Of a DNA stretch of 64,000 nt, positions 27,467-34,782 are shown in pieces. The notes beneath the pieces were generated by a model. The model searched no databases. It saw only the letters and a list, made by a program, of their open reading frames with translations, and was not told the DNA's origin. A program made the position numbers and the translations under genes. Source of the stretch: Filimonas zeae (GTDB lineage: Bacteria > Bacteroidota > Bacteroidia > Chitinophagales > Chitinophagaceae); NCBI RefSeq assembly GCF_014641615.1, contig NZ_BMIB01000002.1, forward strand, positions 1-64,000, read 5' to 3'. Within the stretch, counting starts at the first letter, position 1, and the number at the start of each line of letters is the position of its first letter.

Positions 27467-27877
27467 ATGAAATTGAATTATCGTTCCGCAGCCATTGCCT
27501 TTTTAGTAGCCATAGCTTCAGTAGTATTTGCAGGCAAAGCCAATGCAGCAGAAGTAAAAGATAACGCTGCTGTACTGGAAAAGCAGGTAAGCGTAAAATA
27601 TGAAGGCAATGCAGAAAACAGCGTTGTATTTCGTGTAGCATTTGAAAACCCTACAGCACAGAAGTTTACCCTGATTATTAAAAACGATGCGGGTGATGTA
27701 TTATACACCGGTCAGTTTAATGATGCCAACTTCAGCAAAGCTGTTCACCTTCTGAAAGAAGCGTCTGAAATGAATCCTGTATTCGTTATCCGCTCTGGCA
27801 ACCAGAAAGTAGAGCAGGCTTTTAAGGTAAGCGTTAACGCCAACCTGGAAAGCGAAGTGGTAGTTAGCAAGCAATAG
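27467..27877 (+). CDS. Small secreted protein, paralogue 1
   Basis: 136 residues with a signal peptide (AIAFLVAIASVVFAGKANA). The mature part (VLEKQVSVKYEGNAENSVVF, ENPTAQKFTLIIKNDAGDVL, FVIRSGNQKVEQAFKV) reads as a single beta-sandwich. It is about 80% identical by eye to the gene at 32512, including flanking promoter and terminator. I know no named function. Strong promoter and terminator suggest a well-expressed monocistronic message. Confidence 0.85.
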   Translation: MKLNYRSAAIAFLVAIASVVFAGKANAAEVKDNAAVLEKQVSVKYEGNAENSVVFRVAFENPTAQKFTLIIKNDAGDVLYTGQFNDANFSKAVHLLKEASEMNPVFVIRSGNQKVEQAFKVSVNANLESEVVVSKQ

Positions 27878-27921
27878 TTTATAGTGCTTTTTTCATAAGA
27901 TAAGTTGTTTTTTTAAAGAGG

Positions 27922-27958
27922 AAGCTGCCCCGTGTTGTTACATGGGGCAGCTTTTTTT
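27922..27958 (+). terminator. Terminator of secreted-protein paralogue 1
   Basis: Stem AAGCTGCCCC / GGGGCAGCTT followed by seven T. Nearly the same hairpin ends paralogue 2. Confidence 0.9.
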
Positions 27959-27962
27959 ATAG

Positions 27963-30434
27963 TTACTTCTGTACCTGCGTAGTGCCGGGTGCTACCTTTA
28001 ATATTACACTGCGGTTTTCCAGCACATGTACGTCTGGTAAGGCCAGTAAGGTATCTGCCCCGTTAAATGCCGGTGTGCTATTGTGTTGAAAATATACCGG
28101 AGCGCCTTTTTGCAGCGGCAATATTTTTACTGTCAGTTCCCTGTTTTGTATATCCTCTGCAAAACGCTTCAACCCCAACTCAAAAGGTTTGCCGTTGTAA
28201 AAGTTATCGGTAAGCAGGGTATTACCAGCATATACCCTGGCCACATCGCCCATGTAAGGTAATTGCAGGTATACATCCCGGTTTTTATCCATGTTTCGTG
28301 GCAGGGTTATTTTCCATACTGCTGCATGGTCAAAGTCTTTGTCAGATGGCGCTTCCGCCACCTTCATTACTCCGTTTTTTATAGTGCGCAAAGGCCCTGC
28401 ACCTGCCACGCGGGTTAAGCTGACTTTTACAGGGGTAAGCGCCGGCAGCGGTATAGTAAACTGTGTAAAAATACCGCTGTGTTTACCGGCCAGTACCTTT
28501 GCCCCATATTGTAGTGCAGGCGCAGGAAACAACGATACCGGCAAGGTATTACCAGTACCAGTAAGCTCCAGTTCATTACCGTTACAGGTAACACCTGCGG
28601 GCGACAACAGGATATATTCTTTACCCGCAAGATTACCCTTCCACAGGGCAAGGGATGTTGGCTCATCCAGCAATACGATATCTACATATACCCCATCGGC
28701 TCCGCGCAGGCGTATAGCAGTGCGCGTACCGGAAGGCGTATTTGAAAAGCGCACCCCGCCAGGCTGGTTTTTAACAGCCGCCTGCGGATACTCCACCTTT
28801 GTTACTGAATCAAATGCAAAATCGGCCGGCAGGCCACTGGTTGCTGCAAAAAAATACGTGAGCGTATCGCCCTGTTTCAGCTTGGCTATCGGCTGGGCCG
28901 TGGCATACTTTAAGGTTATAGCGCCCAGCTTCAGGTTAAAGGGCATAAAAAAGCTGCTGTTGGCAGGTATGGTTACCGGCTTTTCCGGAAAGCGCACCTC
29001 CTCTCCCGGCAGCTGTATATGAAACTGTATATTCTCTTTGGCGGGGCTGTTTTGCAGGCGCTGGTAGTTGTTTACAAACACGTAACCGCTGTTGCCATTG
29101 CTGCGTACACTCCACCGCAGGCTGGCGCTGTCTCTGGCATTGGTAACACTATCCGGAAAATACGGGTGCATCAGCGCCAGATCGCCGCCAAAATCCTGCA
29201 GAAACAGGTGCATGCGGCGCAGCAGGTGGTATTGCGGGTGTATTTGCCCAAACTCGCCCAGCGGTGCCTGAAAATCGTAGCTTTTAACAGGCAGCTCGTT
29301 ATGGTTGGTCATGGGCGAAGCCTGGGTTTCCTGCAGGGTGGTATGCTGTCCCTGCGGGTTGGTACCGCCATGATACATGTAATAGCCGGGCATATTACTG
29401 CCAGAGCCCACTTTTACCAGCGCCATGGCATAAATATCCATGGGGTTTATCTGAATACGCCTGTGGTAAGAAGGCATCATACCCCCACCCAGTTCGCAGG
29501 TAAAATACGGGTAAGCAAAATCTTCGGGATTGTCTTTATCAGATTGTTTGGGCAGCTGCTCCGTGGCAATTACCGTAGAGTTGCGAAAAGAGCGGAACAG
29601 ATATACTTTAGAATAATCGCCCGGCATTTCAGCAAGGCTTCTATCCCAGAACCCATCCGGGTAATCGCCATACAAAGGCACAATTTCGCCAAAGGTGGCT
29701 GGTGAGGTAAGTGCCGGCCATCCGGTGCGGGTATACAAAGGTGTATTAAACCCTATTGTACGGGCCATGTTTTTCAGCGTCATCAAATGCTCCCATTTGC
29801 CGCGGTATTCATTCTCCAGCTGTATGCCTATTACCGGGCCACCATCGCCCCACATCATACCACGGGCCTGCTGAAAAATCTGCTGCCACCAGGGGTGTAC
29901 TTTATCCAGGTAGGCTGCATTATCATTCCTTAGTTTAATACCGCTGGTAGCCAGCCATTCGGGTATGCCGCCGTTACGCACCTCGCCATGGCACCAGGGG
30001 CCAATACGCAGCACCAGGGGCAGGTTTACCTTTTTACAGGTTTCTATAAACTTACGCAGGTTGCGCTGGCCGCTCCAGTTGTATTGCTTTTCGGTTTCTT
30101 CGTGATGAATCCAGAACACGTAGGTAGACACGATGGTTACCCCACCCGCCTTCATTTTCAGCAGCTCCTTCTCCCACTCCTTCTCTGGTACGCGGCTAAA
30201 ATGCAGCTCCCCCATTACAGGCAATACCGGCCTGCCGTTTAATAACATGCTTTGCGTATTAAACGTAAGCGTTTCGCCATGCGGGTTGGCAGCTGTACCC
30301 ATTTGAAAGGCAGGTACCGTGGCTGGCAATGCACGTGGGGTAATAGTTACATGCTGACCGGATAAAGGCTGTTGGGCATATACTGCCAGGGCAAGGCAAC
30401 AAAAAGAAGCCAGGCTGAAAACCTGTTTTTTCAT
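27963..30434 (-). CDS. GH35 family beta-galactosidase-like enzyme
   Basis: 823 residues with signal peptide (MKKQVFSLASFCCLALAVYA). The N-terminal TIM barrel has GH35 hallmarks: RPVLPVMGELHFSRVPEKEW, TIVSTYVFWIHHE, RIGPWCHGEVRNGGIPEWL, the acid/base Glu in IGIQLENEY and the nucleophile Glu in YFTCELGGGM. C-terminal beta-sandwich domains follow. Likely periplasmic or surface exo-beta-galactosidase; exact linkage unknown. Start at ATG 30434 because the signal peptide begins there and a -7 box (30476-30483) lies within the longer frame (30503). It sits between the two secreted-protein copies. Confidence 0.92.
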   Translation of the reverse strand: MKKQVFSLASFCCLALAVYAQQPLSGQHVTITPRALPATVPAFQMGTAANPHGETLTFNTQSMLLNGRPVLPVMGELHFSRVPEKEWEKELLKMKAGGVTIVSTYVFWIHHEETEKQYNWSGQRNLRKFIETCKKVNLPLVLRIGPWCHGEVRNGGIPEWLATSGIKLRNDNAAYLDKVHPWWQQIFQQARGMMWGDGGPVIGIQLENEYRGKWEHLMTLKNMARTIGFNTPLYTRTGWPALTSPATFGEIVPLYGDYPDGFWDRSLAEMPGDYSKVYLFRSFRNSTVIATEQLPKQSDKDNPEDFAYPYFTCELGGGMMPSYHRRIQINPMDIYAMALVKVGSGSNMPGYYMYHGGTNPQGQHTTLQETQASPMTNHNELPVKSYDFQAPLGEFGQIHPQYHLLRRMHLFLQDFGGDLALMHPYFPDSVTNARDSASLRWSVRSNGNSGYVFVNNYQRLQNSPAKENIQFHIQLPGEEVRFPEKPVTIPANSSFFMPFNLKLGAITLKYATAQPIAKLKQGDTLTYFFAATSGLPADFAFDSVTKVEYPQAAVKNQPGGVRFSNTPSGTRTAIRLRGADGVYVDIVLLDEPTSLALWKGNLAGKEYILLSPAGVTCNGNELELTGTGNTLPVSLFPAPALQYGAKVLAGKHSGIFTQFTIPLPALTPVKVSLTRVAGAGPLRTIKNGVMKVAEAPSDKDFDHAAVWKITLPRNMDKNRDVYLQLPYMGDVARVYAGNTLLTDNFYNGKPFELGLKRFAEDIQNRELTVKILPLQKGAPVYFQHNSTPAFNGADTLLALPDVHVLENRSVILKVAPGTTQVQK

Positions 30435-30475
30435 GAAAATACTGCGGGCGGGTTTATGGTGCAATCGCCACCCCG

Positions 30476-30483
30476 CAAATGTA
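30476..30483 (-). promoter_or_regulatory. Putative -7 box for the GH35 gene
   Basis: Minus strand TACATTTG, a full TAnnTTTG match, 41 bp before the ATG at 30434. Confidence 0.5.
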
Positions 30484-30562
30484 AGGGCTGTTGCCCCATG
30501 CACTGTACTGAACAGTCCTGAGCAGAAAGTAAGCCCTTAGGTATAGATATACTTCAGGGCCA

Positions 30563-30796
30563 TTACTCTATGAAAGAAAGGATCCGGGGTTCTATCTGGC
30601 GGCCAATTTCCTGCGCCTCTTCGGAGGCCTGCGAAGGACCTGTAACAAACGACCATTGAAAGTCGCAGTCACTACTAAACTCAAACGTCATTTTTTTGCT
30701 GCTGCCATTGGGGTATTGCAACCGGAACAGCAGGCAATCTTCCGTTTCCACATCAATCGGCTTATCCTTATAAGAAATACTAAACTTCACACGCAT
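30563..30796 (-). CDS. Small hypothetical protein, 77 aa
   Basis: MRVKFSISYKDKPIDVETED, with a beta-rich pattern and the stretch KKMTFEFSSDCDFQWSFVTG. No signal peptide. It follows the Crp-type gene by 17 bp on the same strand, so it is probably co-transcribed. The family is not recognised. Confidence 0.65.
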   Translation of the reverse strand: MRVKFSISYKDKPIDVETEDCLLFRLQYPNGSSKKMTFEFSSDCDFQWSFVTGPSQASEEAQEIGRQIEPRILSFIE

Positions 30797-30813
30797 CAGT
30801 TTTATACGCCACG

Positions 30814-31521
30814 CTATTTGTAATCGGCAATGGCAATCAGTTTGTTTACATCGTTCACCAGAATGGTACTGCCTTTGGTGCTGATAATACCTTCCCGCTT
30901 AAACTCTGCCAGTATACGCACTACATTTTCCCGGGCGGTACCTACCAGGTTAGATAAATCTTCCCGCGAAAGCCGTATGGCCACTACCATACCCGGCTCA
31001 AAACGGTCTTTATACTTTTCGCGCATTACTATCAGCTGCAACGCCAGGCGTTCGCGTACAGATTTATGGGTAAACAGCGACAGGCTATTGGCCAGCACCG
31101 CAAACTCGTGCGCCAGTGTTTTCAGCAAACGCTGGCTCAGCGCCGGCGACTGCTGAATGGCGCGTAGAAAGTCATCCGCCGGAATAAAAGACAGCATACA
31201 CTCCTCCAGCGCAGCAGCAGAATCCGGATGGCGGCCCTGCGATAGTAAGGCATGGTAACCGATCAGTTCGCCCTTATTGGCCACATAAATAATCTGCTCG
31301 CGCCGGTTATCATCTATCTTAAACTTCTTTATTTTCCCCTTCTGTATGTAAAAAATGCCCGAAGGAAAAGTACCCTCGCGAAACACGGTATCTCCTTTTC
31401 TGTACACCTGATCCTGCCTGTTGGCCAGTAGCAGATCGCGCTCAGCCGCATCTAACCCCGCGAGAATGGACTCCGTTTGAAAATCCCACTTGGCAATCGG
31501 GAAAAGACCTTGTATACTCAT
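30814..31521 (-). CDS. Crp/Fnr-family regulator
   Basis: 235 residues. Cyclic-nucleotide-binding-type domain (VYRKGDTVFREGTFPSGIFY, GELIGYHALLSQGRHPDSAA) with a long dimer helix and a winged HTH (LSREDLSNLVGTARENVVRI, FKREGIISTKGSTILVNDVN). The HTH recalls Bacteroidota redox-type Crp/Fnr regulators. No Fe-S cysteines are seen. Ligand and targets unknown; divergent from the methyltransferase gene. Confidence 0.9.
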   Translation of the reverse strand: MSIQGLFPIAKWDFQTESILAGLDAAERDLLLANRQDQVYRKGDTVFREGTFPSGIFYIQKGKIKKFKIDDNRREQIIYVANKGELIGYHALLSQGRHPDSAAALEECMLSFIPADDFLRAIQQSPALSQRLLKTLAHEFAVLANSLSLFTHKSVRERLALQLIVMREKYKDRFEPGMVVAIRLSREDLSNLVGTARENVVRILAEFKREGIISTKGSTILVNDVNKLIAIADYK

Positions 31522-31621
31522 ACGCTGATATTATAAAATTAAACAACCCTGGTGAGGATAAAACTGATAAAAATCACTTTTAAAAGAGAAGTATGTCACG
31601 CCGCACACACCCGCCCCTTTC

Positions 31622-31629
31622 TACCTTTG
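31622..31629 (+). promoter_or_regulatory. Putative -7 box for the methyltransferase gene
   Basis: TACCTTTG matches TAnnTTTG, 22 bp before the ATG at 31652. Confidence 0.45.
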
Positions 31630-31651
31630 AGCTACCAATTAATACCTGACT

Positions 31652-32266
31652 ATGTTTTGCAAAACTACTTCTACCACAGACAATGCAGCAAAATGGTTTC
31701 AATCAGACTTCCGGTTTCATCAGCTTTACCCGGCTGATATGCGCCGTCTGGCCTCGCAGCACTGGACGCCGTTGCAGGTGGTAAAGCAGGCAACAGATTA
31801 CCTGGCAGACAGAGCAGGGGTGCGTATACTGGACATTGGCAGCGGTATAGGCAAGTTTTGCCTCAGCGGTGCATGGTTGCAACCCGGGGCAACTTTTTAC
31901 GGCGTGGAGCAAAGAGACAATCTGATAGGCTATGCACAGGCGGCACAACACGCACTGGGGTTACAGAATGTTCATTTTTACCATGGCAACTTTACCCAGC
32001 TAAACCTGAGCGACTACCACCATTTTTATTGCTTTAACCCCTTTTATGAAAACCTGAAGAACACCGATAAAATTGATGATACCATTGCTTTTTCAGCAGA
32101 GCTATACCACTACTACAACCGTTTTTTGCACCGCCAGCTGGAGTATATGCCCGTAGGTACCCGCGTAGTTACTTTTCATAGCCTGGGCAATGAAATACCT
32201 GCCTCTTATCAGCTGGCAGATGTATGGATGGATGATATGCTGAAGTTTTGGATGAAGTATAAATAA
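31652..32266 (+). CDS. SAM-dependent methyltransferase
   Basis: 204 residues. Class I fold with motif I VRILDIGSGIGKFCL (residues ~57-71), an acidic residue after strand 2 (FYGVEQRD) and a motif IV-like FNPFYEN. The NPF rather than NPPY means it is not a typical DNA or glutamine methylase. Substrate unknown. Monocistronic, between the Crp-type gene and the second secreted-protein copy. Confidence 0.8.
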   Translation: MFCKTTSTTDNAAKWFQSDFRFHQLYPADMRRLASQHWTPLQVVKQATDYLADRAGVRILDIGSGIGKFCLSGAWLQPGATFYGVEQRDNLIGYAQAAQHALGLQNVHFYHGNFTQLNLSDYHHFYCFNPFYENLKNTDKIDDTIAFSAELYHYYNRFLHRQLEYMPVGTRVVTFHSLGNEIPASYQLADVWMDDMLKFWMKYK

Positions 32267-32322
32267 GTTTATTATGCTATAACGAACAGTTGTATGCAGT
32301 TATATTCTTTTTAACATTTTTC

Positions 32323-32337
32323 CGTTGGCAATCATAT
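32323..32337 (+). promoter_or_regulatory. Conserved distal box upstream of second secreted-protein gene
   Basis: Identical to 27275-27289 and at the same distance (101 bp) from the -33 element. Confidence 0.4.
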
Positions 32338-32423
32338 AAAAAACACACCACAAACAACACATTTACAAACATTTACACCTACCCCTACTACGGTTACCTA
32401 TAATAAAAACAATAAAAAGATGG

Positions 32424-32455
32424 TTTGTACAGGGCTTTACACCGTTCTACATTTG
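32424..32455 (+). promoter_or_regulatory. Bacteroidota-type promoter (TTTG-N20-TACATTTG)
   Basis: TTTG at 32424-32427 and TACATTTG at 32448-32455, spacing 20. Same elements and spacing as the first copy. Confidence 0.8.
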
Positions 32456-32511
32456 TATTGTCAAAAGCAACAACAGCAACACACAATACAAGAACAGTTA
32501 AACAAAAATAT

Positions 32512-32922
32512 ATGAAAACCAATTATCGTTTCGCCATCGCCCTTTTTGTAACACTTGTAACGGCAGCATTTACCAGCAAAGCCAACACTATAGCAGAAAA
32601 CAAAGACAATGCTGCTGTACTGGAAAAACAGGTTAGCGTACAATACGAAGGTAATGCAGCAAACAGCGTGGTATTTCGTGTAGCATTTGAAAACCCTACC
32701 GCACAGAAGTTTACCCTGATTATTAAAAACGACGCAGGTGATGTGTTATACAATGGTCAGTTTAACGATGCGCATTTTAACAAAGCCATTCACCTGCTGA
32801 AAGAAAATTCTGAAATGAACCCTGTATTCGTTATCCGTTCAGGCAATCAGAAAGTAGAGCAGGCTTTTAAAGTAAACGTAAATACAGATACGGAAGAAGA
32901 AGTGGTAGTTACCAAACAATAG
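32512..32922 (+). CDS. Small secreted protein, paralogue 2
   Basis: 136 residues; signal peptide (FAIALFVTLVTAAFTSKANT). The mature region is near-identical to the 27467 gene from VLEKQVSV to the end (NPTAQKFTLIIKNDAGDVLY, PVFVIRSGNQKVEQAFKV). The signal peptide and the acidic end (TDTEEEVVVTKQ) differ most. Start at ATG 32512, equivalent to the paralogue, rather than 32425. Function unknown. Confidence 0.85.
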   Translation: MKTNYRFAIALFVTLVTAAFTSKANTIAENKDNAAVLEKQVSVQYEGNAANSVVFRVAFENPTAQKFTLIIKNDAGDVLYNGQFNDAHFNKAIHLLKENSEMNPVFVIRSGNQKVEQAFKVNVNTDTEEEVVVTKQ

Positions 32923-32964
32923 TTAGCAGGCATTTTTGATAAGTTAAGTTGTTTATTAAAGTGG

Positions 32965-33001
32965 AAGTTGCCCCGTGTGTTACATGGGGCAACTTTTTTT
33001 T
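32965..33001 (+). terminator. Terminator of secreted-protein paralogue 2
   Basis: Stem AAGTTGCCCC / GGGGCAACTT followed by a T-run reaching 33001; overlaps the stop of the convergent kinase gene by two bases. Confidence 0.9.
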
Positions 33002-34148
33002 ATGCCTGTTGCTGTGCGGCAACATCTTTTACGTGATGCTGTTGTACCGCCAGGCAACAGGTAAAGGTGGCGCCTTTGCCAGGCTCGCTGGTGGCTTCCA
33101 TATAACCGCCGTGTGCTTCTGCAATTTTGCGGCTTACTGTTAAGCCAATGCCACTGCCAGGGTATTGGCGGCGGCCATGCAACCGCTCAAACATAACAAA
33201 AGCCTTATCGGCCTCACTTTCCGGAAAGCCAATGCCATTATCCTGAAAACGCAGATGTACAAAATGCTCATGCTGCACTGCGCTGATGTTTACTTCGGGA
33301 ATATTGTCCTGAGGCTGAAACTTAAGGGCATTATCTATCAGGTTTATAAATAAGTATTCCAGCATAATACTGTTACCGGTAATTACGGGCAGCGTATCTG
33401 CCTTAATACGGGCGTGCTTTTGCTGTATTTTATCCTGTAGTTGTGCAAGCGCGTTTTCCAGCACCTGATTCAGGTTTACCCTGGTAAATTCAAAACTGAG
33501 GCGACTGGCTTTTGCCAGGGCAATAATATCGTCCAGCAAAAAGTTAATACCACTTATGGAAGATTGCATACGGCGCAGGGCTGCCTTACTGGCATCTGAC
33601 AACAAAGGCCCATCGGTACGCATAATAGTTTCCAGCGAGGTGTATATTTTACGTATAGGCTCCTTTAACTCTGCACCGGTAATACCTGCAAAGGTTGCCA
33701 GTTCGTTATTGGCCTTTTCCAGCTGCCGGTACTGATGGGTAAGTCTGGTGTTCAGCTGTTGCAATTGCTGCTCTGCCTTTATGCGGTGCTCTACATTGTG
33801 CATTATGTTCATTACTCCCTGTATATGCCCATCTTTATCTTTCAGCGGAATAAAATTGTTTTCGTAATAATGCCGGTTAAAAGCACCTTCCCGGGCCTCT
33901 ACCATACTGGTGCACCCCTGCATGGCTGCACGTATAGCCCCGGTAAGTTCCGCATCCAGCATTATTTCAGGAAAAACATCCTGTAACCGCTTATTCAGCA
34001 ATGCCTCTTTTTTTAATCCGGTAAAGTTTTCAGAAGCGGTGTTCCAGGCAATAATGCGCCATTGGTTATCAATAGCAATAATTCTGTCGGTACAGCAATC
34101 ACTCAGCAGTTCTGTAAGTGCATCCGGTGGTATAGTGTGTTTTTTCAT
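33000..34148 (-). CDS. PAS-domain histidine-kinase-like protein lacking the phospho-acceptor His
   Basis: 382 residues: one PAS domain (residues ~15-120), a coiled linker, a HisKA-like helix pair and a full ATPase domain with N box (LFINLIDNALKF), G1 (DNGIGFPESE) and G2 (GSGIGLTVSRKIAEAHGG). At the H box the usual SHDLxEPLRK reads GAELKEPIRK: position 159 is Ala (codon GCA, 33672-33674). It therefore cannot autophosphorylate at the normal site. It may be a pseudokinase or heterodimer partner of the adjacent intact kinase; this is inference. Confidence 0.88.
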   Translation of the reverse strand: MKKHTIPPDALTELLSDCCTDRIIAIDNQWRIIAWNTASENFTGLKKEALLNKRLQDVFPEIMLDAELTGAIRAAMQGCTSMVEAREGAFNRHYYENNFIPLKDKDGHIQGVMNIMHNVEHRIKAEQQLQQLNTRLTHQYRQLEKANNELATFAGITGAELKEPIRKIYTSLETIMRTDGPLLSDASKAALRRMQSSISGINFLLDDIIALAKASRLSFEFTRVNLNQVLENALAQLQDKIQQKHARIKADTLPVITGNSIMLEYLFINLIDNALKFQPQDNIPEVNISAVQHEHFVHLRFQDNGIGFPESEADKAFVMFERLHGRRQYPGSGIGLTVSRKIAEAHGGYMEATSEPGKGATFTCCLAVQQHHVKDVAAQQQA

Positions 34149-34404
34149 GTCTAAGTAAAAAGAACAATACTGCCGGGCAATAGTTCGCCGGGTGGCAATT
34201 TTTCAAAAAAGCGCAGAGAGGCTATCCATTTTTGAACGCTGATTATTAATTTTGCGGTACGGTGCCGCAAGGCACTGCCCTACATACTTTCTCTTTTATA
34301 ATCCTGTACATCTATTGTTATTGTTGCTTCCGGCACCTGCCAGCAGCTATACGTATGTATGTACAATCCATAACCCCACACCTATTTTGCTGTAAAACAA
34401 ACAC

Positions 34405-34782
34405 ATGAGCAAACTGATTTTACTCATTGACGATGACGTTGATGAATTTCATATTTTTTCTATGGCGGTAGCTATGATAGAAGGCGACTACCAGCCTGTC
34501 TACGCCGCCAACGTACAGCAGGCTATGCAGCTGATTGCAGAAAAAGTACCGGCCTGCATTTTTGTAGATGCCAATATGCCCAGGCAGGATGGCTTAAGCT
34601 GCGTTGCGCATATAAGAAAACTGGCGCACCTGGACCAGGTGCCGGTAATTGTGTACTCCACACGGGCCGATGAATATTTATGTAAACTGGCTATAGCAGC
34701 CGGAGCCAATGACTGCGTTAGAAAGCAGGATACCTTGCAACGGATATCAGACAGCCTGCGGCAGATATTACAACGTGTTTAA
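34405..34782 (+). CDS. Single-domain response regulator
   Basis: 125-residue receiver: acidic Asp9-Asp11, phospho-acceptor Asp55 (IFVDANMP), Ser in VIVYSTRA, Lys in CVRKQD (without the usual Pro). No output domain. It lies between two kinase-like genes and overlaps the end of the multi-PAS kinase by 4 bp, tail to tail. A likely phosphorelay partner of that kinase. Confidence 0.88.
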   Translation: MSKLILLIDDDVDEFHIFSMAVAMIEGDYQPVYAANVQQAMQLIAEKVPACIFVDANMPRQDGLSCVAHIRKLAHLDQVPVIVYSTRADEYLCKLAIAAGANDCVRKQDTLQRISDSLRQILQRV

